From Schoenoplectus triqueter (Eukaryota; Streptophyta; Magnoliopsida; Poales; Cyperaceae), in NCBI GenBank assembly GCA_964058805.1, contig CAXKVV010000114.1, positions 248,001 through 312,000 of the forward strand: a stretch of 64,000 bases of DNA, given 5' to 3'. Of the stretch, positions 1 to 12,778 are shown one piece after another. Both the position numbers and the translations under genes were made by a program. Numbering within the stretch: position 1 is the stretch's first letter; the number at the start of each line of letters is the position of its first letter. The notes beneath the pieces were generated by a model. It searched no databases. It was not told the origin of the DNA and was given only the letters and a program-made list of their open reading frames with translations.

Positions 1-246
1 TTTTTAATTTTCGACACGGTTAACACGAATAAGACACGCTGTGCCGAATCAACATGACACGAACGAACACGGTACGATTAAGTACATATACGATTATATA
101 CAATACGATTAGACACAGAGTGCCTTAACCGTACCGTTCCGGTCATTTTTAACTTTTGACACAACATAATACGACACGATAAAAATAAAAAATAATATCC
201 ATGCCGTGCCAAACCGTATTTGACACGGCACAATTTGAGAACACTA
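1..246. mobile_element. Right part of a hAT-type MITE with GACACG subterminal repeats (left end outside window)
   Basis: The stretch is dense in GACACG/CGTGTC-type hexamers (for example near 13, 55, 155, 170, 220 and 230), unlike the AT-rich DNA that follows. Read on the minus strand it ends in TAGTGTTCTC, which fits the YARNG start of hAT terminal repeats. The other terminus and its target duplication lie left of the window, so the 8-bp TSD cannot be tested. Short ORFs across it are not credible genes. The hAT assignment rests on analogy with the complete elements at 12779, 47266 and 60905. Confidence 0.5.
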
Positions 247-2749
247 AGATAAAAATGATTTCGATTAGGTTGCATATTATTTGTTCTCATATCGAGTTGA
301 ACCAGATCAAATTCAGAATCGAATTAATTCAGTTTAATTTTAAAAAAAATCGAATCAGATTCGGATCAAGACGGAAAAAACAAATTCCTACCTCTAGTCT
401 CAAATAACAAGACGATGAATAAAATAAGGTGGCAAGATACTAGAAATTGCAACACGGCCCTTGAAATTTGCTGTCGCTGGTCAAGCGATAGGTGGTCACC
501 GATTAAATGCTTAATAAATGACATATAATGTCAAATTGCTCAACCATCAACTCTTTTTTTGTTGTCAAATTGTACACATTTTGATATCTTAATTTAAAAT
601 AAAAACATAAATATTTTTTTTTTCTTTTCCACGCTTGATCAACGTGAATAAAATCCATCTCTTATATTATATGCTTTTTTTTTGAAATATAACAGAATCC
701 ATCTCTTACATTACCTTTTTTTAGGAAAAAAAACAGTTAATGTAAGAGATGGATTTTGTTACATTAATTATTATGTATCGGCTTTTTTTCTTTTTGAATA
801 AGCTCTTAGACTATACTCACACATACAACTCAACTCATACATCCTATACTTTGACAAGCGGGATTTGATCTTCAGACATCCCCATAGTTGCTTTGAGTTT
901 TATAATAGAGAACGCTACATGATACTAAAAAAATAGTCTTTATTGGCACACAATGGTCGCTTATGTAGATATGTAGCTATATAAGACATATTATTCATCC
1001 CAGCTCTACCTCTACGTTTGTATACTAATACGGTATGGTCTAAAAGTCTAGACCATATGTAAGAACTGGAGTTTTAGAGTGTTTAGAGTGGTGTTAGTTG
1101 TTTGCAAGAGTTATTTTATTCTATAAAGCTCTGTGTGAAAATAATGATTTCTATTTAAGTCCTTGACATGATCTTATATAAGGGAGAAATCATAAAGAGA
1201 GCTTATAAACGTGAGTTAATGAGACTTTAAAAGTAAAATCATGACATTAAGTGTGTATAATCATATCTTCAGCTATACATAACGGCTACATGATATGACA
1301 AATTCATGAGTGTTGAGTAGTTCTCGAGTTCAAAATGTCTAATTCGAGAATTATTGAAGATGAATATTGGATAAAGTAAGATTTATAGGGCATAATGAAT
1401 TAGCATATTAGGGCTAAATATTCAGTTATAATTAATACGTTAATTGAGTTTTTGAAAACACAACCTTATTAGATTGTATGTAATAATGTTTGAAATAGTA
1501 GCCGTTTAGAATGATGAAAATATAGGAACAATAGTTATTTCAAATTTTCAATCCTCACTTGAACAACAAAAATAACTACTCTCATTATTATAGAATAACA
1601 AATTTACATTTAAATTATCATTTATTTTTTTAATTCTCAAAATATAGTGATACTTTCTAGAGAAATTTGCAATGGAACAAAATAATTTCGGACCGTTTAG
1701 TTTGGAGTATTAAATATTTTTTTATAAGAAAGATGATAGTCAAGTCATCAAATTTTATAAATGTCTAAAAAAGACATTTATCCGAGTTTCGAATTTGTGA
1801 TCTCCCATACTGAAGGCATTGTATTTGTCACTAGACAAAAGATGGTTCTCGAATATTAAATAGTTAAGATAATTTCTTTGATGTGATTAAAAGAAAAATA
1901 TTGATGAGAAAAAACCATTATGATTAATAAATTAACGATAACAACCTCTCTGATCCATAAGGTAACTCCCTATCTGATCCATATGAAAATTAGCCTAAAT
2001 TTCCTATTATTCTTATGCATCCAAATGTATCAGGTGGTAAGACCATTTAATGGAGTTTTTGCCGAGTGTGTGCATTCGCACTGAGGCACGTGTAGAAGCA
2101 TCTTTTGTATTCACACCGACTTTCAAATAGTTTCTATTAATGCCTTGCATAAATTACCATGAAGTCGGTTTGTTTGAAACTTAAAACAAGAGGAGAAAGG
2201 TTCAAGATGCCAGATCATCCTTTTCCCTTTCGAATATACAACATTTGCAAACTTTTCGACGTGTCATTTATGCCTTAACAATATTATTCTTTAAAAACTT
2301 GTAGAAAAGTATGAGAGAGAGAAAATCAGCAACGTTGATTTTAGTATTAACATCAATGAAGTTATAATTTATATTAATTAATGATTTCATTATGTAATTA
2401 TTTTGTACAGTTGTAATATTTATTAAATTTGAATATCATTAATTCAAACAATTAACTCAATTAAATTTAATAATAAAAATTGTAGAAAATATATTTATAA
2501 TAAAACCATTATCATCAATAGTAATTTATTTAATATGAATAATAAAGTTGATATCAAACATATGTTTAGTGTCCATTCTTTAATTTAACGGCCACCTCAT
2601 TTTTTTCTTCGTGCAAAAACATTTTAAAGGGCTTCCAAAGTTCTTCAGCTCAATCAAGCCTCTACAAGTCAGGTTCGCTTTATTCTTTTACTAGTTCAAC
2701 CTGACTTGGACCAGTTCAAATTAAGTTCCCCTTTTTTTTTAAAAAAAAT
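247..2749. other. AT-rich intergenic DNA with a small hairpin repeat
   Basis: No gene is supported. A roughly 20-bp motif (AATCCATCTCTTACATTA) occurs directly near 651-675 and 694-713 and inverted near 739-758, so the last two copies could form a hairpin; it looks like a MITE relic. A possible hAT end lies near 385-400 (CCTACCTCTA), but I found no partner or TSD. Confidence 0.4.
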
Positions 2750-2759
2750 TCAGGTGCAT

Positions 2760-4952
2760 GTAATGAAGAAGTATTATAAGGTATTCTTGATGAAATGGTT
2801 GTTTAATATGAAGAAATCTGAAAATAAATAGCACTTGAGTGATCTCAATACCATTACGAGTCAGTTAGAATCCGTGAGTATTATCTTTGGGATAGTCTAG
2901 TTATGGCGGTGAGTAACTCTTCATGGTCTAATGTTCTCAAGTTTGAGGACGTAGTAGGAGTTATTCTTGATGAAGATACACGGAGAAAGAACAACTCGTC
3001 TGATGATATTTCAGGTACTGCCCTGAATACTAAGGAACGGGGCAGATCCTCAAAGAGGGGTAACGACAGAGAATATGGACGATCACAGTCTCGAAAAATC
3101 AGTCAAGGGATACTCTGTTGACTTGCTGGAATTGCAAGAAGAAAGATCATCTCAAGCGTGATTGCAGAGCATCAAAGAAAAAGATGGAAGAGAATGACAA
3201 AAGCAGCACCTCGGTGAATGTCTCTAATGAATCAGGTTCAGAAAATGAAGCGTTGATTATGTGTTGTGACAGCAAAGATGACTGTTTGTGGATACTAAAT
3301 TCTGGTGCATCGGTTTCATGTCACTTCCAATCGGGAGTATTTTCTTAATTATGAGAACGAAAATTTCGGCAAGGTGTATTTGGGTGATGATGAATCATGT
3401 GACATAATTGGTAGAGGAGATGTGAAGATAAGCATGCCAGATGGGAGACAGTTGAGGTTGCAGCGTGTGAGACATGTGCCGAAACTTACTAGAAATCTAA
3501 TTTCTGTAAGCCAACTTGCTGATGACGCGGGATTTGAAACAAAATTCACTAAAACATCCTGAAAGCTCATAAAAGGTGTTATGATAGTAGCGCATGGGCA
3601 TAGAGATGGTACTCTCTACAAGGTTCTTAATGAAAACTCTATAAATCTGGCCTCCTTCAAAATCAGTGCAGAGGTGTGACATCAACGACTCGGGCATATG
3701 AATGAAAAAGGAATGAAGGTAATGATGTCAAAAGGGAAGTTAAATGGATTATCACATGTTGATCTGTCTCTTTGTGAAGGTTGTGTGTTTGGAAAACAGA
3801 AGGTTGTTAGTTTTTCTAGAAGTGGCAGAACTCCTAAAGCTGGAAAGTTAGAACTTGTACACACGGATGTCTGGTTCTCAATATTATGTTACTTTCATTG
3901 ATGATTCAACTAGAAAACTCTGGATTTATTTTATGAAAAACAAATTTAACATGTTTGAAATTTTCAAAAAGTAGAAATGTCTAGTTGAGAATGAGACATG
4001 TCTAAAGTTGAAATATTTGAGATCAGATAATGGCGGCGAGTATTACAGCAAGGAGTTTGATGAGTATTGTGCCGTGAATGGCATCAGAAGAGAAAAAAAC
4101 AGTACCAAGGATGCCACAACAGAATGGCGTAGCTGAGCGCATGAACATAACCATCACAGAACGCACAAGAAGTATGTTGCTGAATGCTGGTTTACCTAAA
4201 CACTTCTGGGCTGAAGCTGTGGATACTGCTGCATATCTGATCAACAAAGGACCATCTACTACAATTGACTGCATGTTACCTGAGGAGGTTTGGACAGGAA
4301 AGGAGGTAAAAATTTCACATCTATGAATATTCGGTTGTATCTCCTATGTCCATGTAAATGCTGAAAATAGATCAAAGTTAGATGCAAAATCCAAGATATG
4401 TACTCTGTTAGGATATGGAGGTGATAACTTTGGTTTTAGGCTATGGGATCATGAGAGTAAAAAGTTTATAAGGAGTAAAGATGTCATATTTAATGAGGAC
4501 GTTTTGTTTAAGGATAAGATCAAGGAGAAGAAGGAATCAGAAAAATCAAAATATTTTGAGCTTGATGATATTTTTTCCAATGATTTTGGTCAGCGTGATG
4601 TAGAACAGATTGATGAACATGAAGTTCAAGAGGAGCCGGTAACACCACCCATTGCAGTTCGACGTGACAGACGAACTGTCACTGTCCCAAACCGTTACTC
4701 TCCATCTTTGTACCATCTATTGCTCACAAATGATGGCGAGCCTAGCTGCTATGATGAGGTAATGCATTCTGAAAGGAAAATAGAATGGAAGAAATCGATG
4801 GACGAAGAAATGAACTCACTGCATGCAAATCAAACATGAAAATTGGTTGAGCATCCAGTTGGGAAAAAGATAATTCAAAACAAATGAGTTTACAAGTTGA
4901 AACAAGAGCATGATGGCTCTCAAAGATACAAGGCTAGATTGGTGGTGAAAGG
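2760..4952 (+). pseudogene. copia gag-pol 5' half (gag, protease, integrase, start of RT)
   Basis: Recognisable pieces in order: a gag tail (SDLNTITSQLESV, then MAVSNSSWSN from 2903), with material missing between them; a CCHC zinc knuckle CWNCKKKDHLKRDC near 3121-3165; a protease region WILNSGAS near 3290, where the catalytic DSG is changed to NSG; a GAG-pre-integrase stretch at 3350-3560; an HxRLGH-type integrase zinc-binding start near 3682; an integrase core with LRSDNGGEY near 4020 and [11 protein letters not shown] near 4105; and RT onset RYKARLVVKG ending at 4952. In-frame stops occur near 3560, 3680, 3972, 4324 and 4838. The element is non-functional. Confidence 0.9.
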
Positions 4953-7900
4953 TGTTGGATTTTGGAATGCCCAAATGATAAGCCTCATTTATATACTATA
5001 TTCAATTAGGGTTTTATCTCAAAAACTATGCATTTTATATTAATTGTTAAGAATTTATTTAGTTTTTATGTCGAGTTCGAGATACTGCTGCATTTCTTGT
5101 TATTTTGCAGGTCATTGAGTGTAAACAAATATGTTAATATGAGAAATAATGCTTGGAACGAGATGAGTCGGATTTACACGAAGAAATCAAGTTAAAAGCA
5201 TTCCCATACCAAAATTGCGGACCGCAAATGCTCTCTGGTTCATTCTGGAAAAAATGACAAAAATTACGGACCACAATTTTAAAATGTCGGACCGCAATTT
5301 TTGGGCTGGCAGCGCGAATTGGCAGTTTTAAAGCGGTTTTCTCATTGGAATTAATAGATTTTGATACCCCTTCGTCCCAGACATCTCTAAACTGTCTGGA
5401 GAGTAGTTCTAAAGCAAGAAAGAAGAGGAAGAACACCATTGGAGAGAGATTTGAAGGAGAACTCAAGAACCGGGCGAGAAATCGTAGATCTTCTTGGTTT
5501 ATTCTTTTCTTTACTCTTTTCTCATGTTGTACTGTTGTTTAAACATGAATCTTGATACAAACTTTGACATGATTTGTGGCTAGACACCCTTCTAGGGGTC
5601 TAGGTGTAAACTCGATAACTCGAATGGTTTAATTTACTCGTTTGTTGATCTTTTAGTTCTTGTTGTTTGTGATTGCTGTTTTGTCTAAATTGAATGCCTA
5701 GTTTAATCAACTGCATGTTATCTTAGAAGTGAAAGCGGAAACCGAAAGGTGGAACTGAATCTTCTGACCCAAAATAGTGATCTAGGTTGTAGGCCAAGTA
5801 CTTAACCGTGAAACTTATTACCTAAGGGAAAACCGAGGAAACCTTAGAAATTGTGTGAGGTACCGAAAGGCGAAATACAAAATCTAGGTTATGCCAAAGT
5901 GACTCACTGATCTTAATGGGCTTAGACTTGTAAGGTGAAGTACTTAATCGTGAAACCCGAATTGTTTAGATACGGTATCAAGCCACGAAAGTGTAAATTT
6001 GGTACTAAAATCTGAGATTGAATCCCCGACAAACACTAGAACATATTAAAAGATCAAATAGAGTGAATTGACCAAACGAGTGAGAGTGAAGCCGAAAACC
6101 CCTAGAATCCTCAATCTGATAAACTTTCCAGTCATTGTTGTTAGATTTACGCACTTTTAGTTTAATACAAAACTCACTTTTGATTGTCTAGATTAGTGAA
6201 ACTTGTTAGAACCGGTAATTCATCCTTGTCCTTGTGGTTCGACACCCCAACTACTACTTAACTAGGCCGTGCGCTTGCGGCTGAAATTAAGTATAAATTA
6301 GGGTATTTATTAGCTTAGCAAAATACACATCACCAAATCCCATTAATGCTCAAGCTGCAGAAAGACCGTAGAATAAAAGATAGTAAAATATTATTTACAA
6401 AAATATGTCGGATAATTATCGAGAGATACAGACATTTAATCATTTACAAAAGACGGTAAAATATTATTTTACTTCTAACTTAAGTTTAGGTTTAAAGTGG
6501 TATGTCGGATGATTACCGAGAAATACACACCTCTTTAAACTTTTATTGATCTACTCCATGATTGATTTCTAAAACATTAATTTACTTAACAATTAAATAT
6601 ATTAATATAAGATGTTATACCTCGCTTTCAAATTTCAATTGGAATGAAAATCGACTTGTCTCGGAGCACTAAATGTCTGATGCCTCTGTAGGTTATCCAC
6701 CAGGACTGACTAGAGATCGGCTTATTTCTTTTGCCAGAAATACCATAAATCGTAGTTTCTCATAAAAACACTATTCACCTGAGAAAAAGACAAAATAGTA
6801 CTATTCATGACTCGCAATAATTATGTTTCACAAATGTGCAGAAATACCGCAACTTTCGTAAAAACACTATTCACCGATCTCGTGAATTCTGAAACAACCG
6901 TATACCGAGAGAGAGAAAGTAGAACTGATTTGGTGTAGCTTTCTCTCTCACCCCACCCCTCTATTTATAGAAAATGTGAGATTGATAAATTACCAAAATA
7001 CCCTCATGAATAGTAGGGAGGTTCCAATATGAAAAGACCAAAATACCCTTAAAATTCATGTAATTTACCAAAATGCCATTGGGCTTTGGCCAAATTATCG
7101 AAATACCCTTGGGCTTTTGGTCAAATTACCAAAATACCCTTTTGAGGTCGGCATGGGCTTTTTTGGGCTTTTCGGATTTTGGGCTTTTGGGTTTTTTTAT
7201 TAATTAAGGCTTTAATTATAAATGAGCTTTTAGTCCATAATTCAAATCCATAATTAACATTTAAAATCCAAATCAAATATATATAATTGCCATGTACAAT
7301 TATATTTTTTTTCGGTTGTTGTTTCGGCGAATTTATACGGCGTGTCCAACACGTTATAAATTCAATCTGATTTTTGATTCTTGTCATCTCTATGACAAAT
7401 ATAATTCATTATAACCATCTTATTATTAATTATGAATAATTTATAATTAATCAATAAGATTCTCCGATTATCCCCTATACGGTGTGACCCGACAGGATCC
7501 GTGTTATGTTGGTATATAGAGTTAAAGTCGTTTTAACTTCTATAATCATAGGAGGCATCTGACAGAATGCACTATGACCGTCCAATTACACAGATGATGA
7601 TGTACTATACAATATCATGATCCAGTAAATTATTTACTTGTGTTTAATTCATTTGTCTCATAGCTATCAGATCAGTTTCTAGGTAGGTATGTGTCATCCT
7701 TGTAAACTTAATCTTTTCTTGATCCTGAGTAAATTATCAAATATAATTACTCTTGTAATTATACTGCTAGCAGATAATCTTACTATATCAAGGAGCCCAG
7801 TGATACTATAACTCGTATAGAAATACGAGGGACAATAGTACTTTTGGCAAACCATCTCTTCCTCCGCATAAGTTATGTATACCAAAGACCTACCTTTATA

Positions 7901-8373
7901 GCCACCTTTTACGGATAACATTTGGTAGAAATCACACACATATATATTTTATGTAGGAAAGATGAATACCTCATACTTTAGAATTTAATACTGAACGAAA
8001 ACATTAATGACACGAACACAATTCTATTTAATGTTTCATTTGGGGTCTATCAAATACGATGTTCCTAGAACATCTATCTATGTGATTAAAATGACAACTC
8101 TTTGTCTATGGTCTGTAAAATTTGACCATCATTTAATCCACATACTAACCTGATAACGATTAATTAGTATTCCTGCTAATTACCTTGGTTAGTGACTTTT
8201 AAAAGTATATTCTATATTATGAAGTTTCACAATTCCAGTCATGAACTCGTAATGATTCATAAATTCAATAATACTCAAGGAAACAAAATATCGTTTAAAT
8301 ATCCAATTCATGAACAAAGCTTTATATAACCAATTTATCGTATTATTGACTTCAAGATTATTACAAACTAACA
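4953..8373 (-). mobile_element. Solo LTR (about 2.06 kb net) inserted in the copia RT
   Basis: It begins TGTTGGATTT and ends ACTAACA (TG...CA). It is flanked by the 5-bp target duplication AAAGG (4948-4952 and 8374-8378); removing it restores the copia reading direction VKG-FHQKAGIDF. It is the inverse homologue of 37097-39180. Orientation is inferred from a TATA box CTATAAATAG on the minus strand (6961-6970), placed like the one in the other copy. A second element (4976-6332) is nested in it near its plus-strand left end. No internal coding region is present, so LTR-LTR recombination is inferred. The retrotransposon superfamily is unknown. Confidence 0.88.
4976..6332 (+). mobile_element. Nested solo LTR, probably Ty3/gypsy Tat/Athila-type
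   Basis: It starts TGATAAGCC and ends ACACATCA, with the exact 5-bp duplication CCAAA at 4971-4975 and 6333-6337. The length of 1357 bp and absence of coding fit a solo LTR. The 3' end (GGTTCGACACCCC about 95 bp from the terminus, and the CACATCA end) resembles LTRs of the Tat/Ogre/Athila groups; that assignment is from memory of the family and is tentative. Internal imperfect repeats around GTACTTAACCGTGAAAC occur near 5798 and 5940. Confidence 0.82.
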
Positions 8374-8378
8374 AAAGG

Positions 8379-9700
8379 TTTCCATCAAAAGGCAGGTATT
8401 GATTTTTACTGAGATTTTTTTCTCCCGTGGTAAAGCTCTACAATTAGAACTGTTCTAAGTATTGTTGCTGTTGAGGATCTACATTTAGAACAGTTGGATG
8501 TCAAAACTGCTTTTCTTCATGGTGATTTGGAGGAAGACATATACATGGAGCAACCACAAGGATATGTAAAGAATGGTAAAAAAAACTTCGTGTGTAAGTT
8601 GCAGAAAAGTCTTTACGGTTTGAAACAGGCTCCGAGACAATGGTATATGAAATTTGATAAGTTTATGTCAAAAAATGAATATATTCATTGTCATGCAGAT
8701 CATTGCTATTATTTCAAGAAATTTGACAATTCTTACATTATTTTGCTCTTGTATGTCGATGATATGCTAGTTGCAGGTTTTGACATGGAGAAGATTAAAA
8801 ATTTGAAAGAGCAAATGTCAAAGGAATTTTCAATGAAATTTCTAGGGGCAACAAAAAAAATCTTGGGATAGAAAGAACAAGTTGCTAAAATTGTGCCAAA
8901 GGGAGTACATAACAAAAGTGTTGAGGAGGTTTAACATGGAAAATGCAAAACAGGTCAGTACACCTTTGGCTGGACATTTCAAAAACCTTTCAAAACTGTA
9001 TTATCCTAAGACGGAAGAAGAACATAAGAGAATGGAAAATGTTCCGTATGCATCAGCAGTGGGTAGTCTCATGTATGCCATGGTCTGTACAAGACCCGAC
9101 ATTTCTCATGCAGTGGGAGTTGTGAGCAGGTACATGTCTAATCCTGGTTCTAAACACTCGAATGCAGTAAAATGGATTCTTAGATATCTTGTAGGAACAA
9201 AAGATATGGCATTGTGGTATACAGGTGCAGATAAATAGTTGTGCGGTTTTGTTGATTCTGACATGGCTGGAGATATTGATAGTAGGAAGAGTACTACAGG
9301 TTATGTGTTTACTCTTGGCGGTGCAGCAATTTCTTGGGTGCCAATGTTACAAAAAAATATTGTATTATCTACTACTGAGGCTGAGTACGTCGCAGCCGTT
9401 GAAGCATGTAAGGAGATGACCTGGTTGCGAGGCTTGATAAATGAATTGGAGCATAAGCAAGTAGATTGTCGGTTACAAAGCGACAGTCAGAGTGCAATTC
9501 ATTTGGCAAAGAATTCTACATTTCACTCGAGGACAAAGCATATCGACATAAGATATCATTTCATACGGACTATGCTCGAAGAAGGATCGTTCAAGTTGGA
9601 AAAGATTCACACCAACAAGAATCTTGCAGACATGCTCACCAAGTCAGTTCCTAGAGAGAAGCTGGAATTTTGTTCAACTTCTCTCGGTCTTGCTAATTGA
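8379..9700 (+). pseudogene. copia reverse transcriptase and RNase H half
   Basis: This continues the RT interrupted at 4952. Visible motifs: VKTAFLHGDLEEDIYM near 8500, SLYGLKQAPRQWYMKFD near 8610, the catalytic YVDDM near 8753, PYASAVGSLMYAMVCTRPD near 9045, and RNase H with DSDMAGD near 9254, STTEAEYVA near 9370 and DSQSAIHLAKN near 9484, ending with the usual NLADMLTK tail. Stops interrupt it near 8869 and 9236, and the stretch just after the solo LTR is frameshifted. The YVDD and RNase H residues seen are otherwise intact, so decay is mainly by stops and indels. Confidence 0.93.
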
Positions 9701-9778
9701 GGATGGCAAGACGCCGTTGTCAAAAGATACTACAAAAGAAGATAAATTTACTACTCAAGTGATGGTTTGGAATCAGTC

Positions 9779-9790
9779 TCAAGTGGGAGA
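9779..9790 (+). promoter_or_regulatory. Polypurine tract of the copia element
   Basis: CAAGTGGGAGA directly precedes the putative 3' LTR start (TGTTATGT). This purine run primes plus-strand synthesis in copia elements and is strongly conserved in this group. Confidence 0.75.
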
Positions 9791-9792
9791 TA

Positions 9793-10211
9793 TGTTATGT
9801 ATGTGGGTCTGATTCTAGGAGTATGCGGGGACTAGTAGGGGGGCGGCAGCCCTCCTGCTCTATTCAGTCCGGAGAAAATTATTTCTGAGAAGTCAAATTA
9901 TATTGAAATTCTTTCACCGATGACTCAGATTAAGGTTTAGGGTTTATGAGTTTGTTTATATATATATATATATATAATCTCCAATGTAATTATGTATGTA
10001 ATCAAACTTTGAGTATTAGTAAAAACTATTTTGGCAGCGGCCGTGGATTTTCTTCTCTTTGAGGGTTTCCCACACATAAAAATCTGTATGTTTTTGTTCT
10101 CAATTTTTTCTTCTTCGTTCGTGTTACGTGATTGCTATCTGGTTATTCGATTCTCACCAGAAAAAACACTCAGTCAACAAATTCAAGACCGATTCATTAG
10201 AAATCTTGACA
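9793..10211 (+). repeat. 3' LTR of the copia element
   Basis: The stretch from TGTTATGT, just after the polypurine tract, to AATCTTGACA gives about 419 bp and a TG...CA pair. It contains a short (TA)n tract at 9957-9976. No matching 5' LTR is present in the window, so the outer boundary is inferred only from TG/CA and typical Tork LTR length. Confidence 0.6.
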
Positions 10212-12770
10212 GTTGTTAAATTCATCTGCTCCAAAGTTTTTAAAGAGATGAATGGATGGGAATAAATGTTCTTCGGTTCAATTTTTTGTCTAATTTTTTC
10301 ACATCCGATTTTGAAGTGTAGAGAAGGAGAATGAGTTTTTTTTCATATCATTTTTTTACCTCCCTTTCTTTCCCTTTCCATTACAGAAAAACTCAGGAAA
10401 ACAGTTTTAAGTTTGCTGAAGTGGCACGACAACATTCAGTCATAATAAGTTGTTTGTTTCTCATATGCATCTCAGTGTCTAGTTGTAGACCAGTGCTGAA
10501 ATACTGACACGGATAAACTTATGTGAGGGGTTCCTTGTGGGCCCCACTCAGTGGCTGGAGGGAGAAAATAACTTTACTAGCGTCAGCCGTATTACTTTTA
10601 AAAAAATTAGTTAAAATTTATCTAGTTGATTATATATATAAAGTAAATTTATAAATTTAAGTGGATTCATTTACATCCAATATAACAAAAGTAGCTCACC
10701 ACCAACCACACCAGACTTATATAGAGAGCCAGCTGTCATGAATAGTACTCATGGCAATGTCAAGATTGTCCACGTCACGTGTGTATTTAAATCATGCGGT
10801 GGTTGAGATGTCTCAAGTTACCAATCGCTGACGCTGCTTGGTTGCTTATCTCTCTCTCTTCTTGAATGTATAGTGTCCTTTTTTTATTTTCTTTTGCCAA
10901 CTTTGTACCTGTGTATTACTTATTTATTGATAGGTAATTAAGTTTGTAATTAATTATATGCATCTAGCGGCACATCTTTTAAGTTCATTGTTTGTTCCAT
11001 GTAAGTGTCAAGATGTGCGCACAGCTTGGTTTTAGTGACATCTCGTTTTTTCAAATTTTTATAGTTAGCTTGAAAACACGTGTATATTGACACATATTTA
11101 ACTTATTTTTTTCATTTTTGTCTTTCGTTTTCCTATCTGAATTTCATTTAACATATAGAACAGTACGGAGATTTTGGTTTATCTCAATAGTCGTCTCTCT
11201 TTCGAATTCCATTCCCTCTCCGCCTCTTCCACCGTACCCGACCCAACTTCACATATTTTTTTTGCTTTCAGTAATTAAATTAAATAAAACGAGGTAAATA
11301 GCCTCATTGCTTCGAGTTAGTTGTATATTTAGTTTTGACCGAGTTTGAAATTTGATCTCAACTCTCTGGTTTGAGTTTCAAACTCGATCCCATCTTATAC
11401 ATTTTTTTTTTGCGTATTCAAAACTGATTTGTTCTCACTCATGCTGGAACCGAATTTGAAACTCGATCCCAGATTTTGTTTACAACTAGTTAAACATATA
11501 AATTTTATAAAAAAAAACTGAGACCGAGTTTTAAATTTGATCCCAGCATCTGATACTAAATTTGAAACTCAGGTCAAAAAGTATACAAAACAAAAATAAT
11601 CATACCATTTATTTGATTTGCTAAAACAAAAAAAAAATCTGCCAACTCCATCTCTTCTCCACTCAGATTTGTGATGCTATTTTGGATCATGGGTGATTAA
11701 TATGAGGAGTCAGGCTATTGTTCTTCTTTTAGTGTATGTGTTTGTATTTCATTTTTCATTATTTTTTTTCTTTTTAGTGGCCGTAAGTCCTTTAAAATCG
11801 TTGAAAATTTAGAATTTATTCTCATCTTTCTATGAGAAAAAAAAACAAGTGTTTACGGACTATATTTATATATTTTAAGAAATTTAAAATTAACTAATAA
11901 ATTAATTTAATTAGTATATATATACATACTTAAATTAATATTAAATTACAAAATAGATAAAAATAATAATTAAATGGGTTAAATCAACCTATATATCCCA
12001 ACTCGTGACATATAAAAAAAACTCATTTATTTTTAAATTATTTCGGATCAAATTAAATTTTAACACCCAGTTTTCCTCCATTGCACAATTTAAACAATAT
12101 ACACAATTTGGGATTTTCTAAGAGATTAGTCCCAGGCCCCTCATATTTTATGCAAATTAGTAGAAGTCACAAATTTTTACTTATATTTGTAGGATATTTA
12201 GATACCGACACCCTTCATAATTCTATTAAGTATTTTGTTTTTTCCGTTAAAATAGTTATTATTCAATCAAATTATCAGCACCATCTAAATTTAAACTTTG
12301 GTTCTACCCTACTCTTATAGATGTGGATGTGGATGTGTGAGAGAGGAATAGGGTGAAGCGTTTCATGTCCTTTAATTTAATGTATATAAAAAATATAAAA
12401 TACTCAAGTTCTTCACCCACTAGATTAAATTGACGTATTCACGGTATAGGTATCACATTTGATAGAATATTTAATCGTGGGTTATCCAAGAGCAAAAAAA
12501 TTCAGTTTTGTTATGAGATATTGTTAGTAAAAGTATGTATTGTATGTTGAGAGTTGCAATTATTTATAACTTCATTTTAATTTCTTATTTGTTAGTACCA
12601 ATATTGTTTTTAATCATATTTAGTATTAATTTTTATTCACACATATTGGTAACACTTGATTATATTACATATTAATTTAATTTTTATTTGAGTTAAAAAT
12701 GTTAAACCGCAATTTTAATCATTAATTAGTTTTTTAATATTCTTAGTTACATTGATAAATTCATTTTTTA
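10212..12770. other. AT-rich intergenic DNA carrying duplicated block copy 1 and a MITE-like repeat
   Basis: No coding sequence is supported. 10409-10995 is block A of the duplication described at 19330. It holds an ABRE/G-box-like CACGTCACGTGTG near 10771 followed by TATTTAAAT. 11324-11588 carries related termini: TTTTGACCGAGTTTGAAATTT on the left and its inverse on the right, suggesting a small MITE without a clear TSD. Confidence 0.4.
10409..10995 (+). repeat. Duplicated block A, copy 1
   Basis: This aligns collinearly with 19330-20460. Shared runs include TTGTTTGTTTCTCATATGCA, TTGTAGACCAGT, GGCAATGTCAAGAT and CCAACTTTGTACCT. Copy 2 contains extra sequence at about 19500-20200. Together with block B (16861-17105 and 20455-20660) it defines an old segmental duplication around the cysteine-rich peptide gene. 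Confidence 0.8.
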
Positions 12771-12778
12771 CTTATCAG

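Larger units (their letters stand above)
2750..10211 (+). mobile_element. Degenerate, 5'-truncated Ty1/copia retrotransposon split by nested insertions
   Basis: Domains follow the Ty1/copia order: gag with zinc knuckle, protease, integrase, reverse transcriptase, RNase H, then a polypurine tract and a 3' LTR. The RT region is interrupted between 4952 and 8379 by a solo LTR with target duplication AAAGG. No 5' LTR or primer-binding site is visible; similarity begins inside gag near 2750. Many stops and frameshifts show it is dead. The KQAPRQWY and MLKLCQREYI-type sequences suggest the Tork lineage, but this was not tested by phylogeny. Confidence 0.9.
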
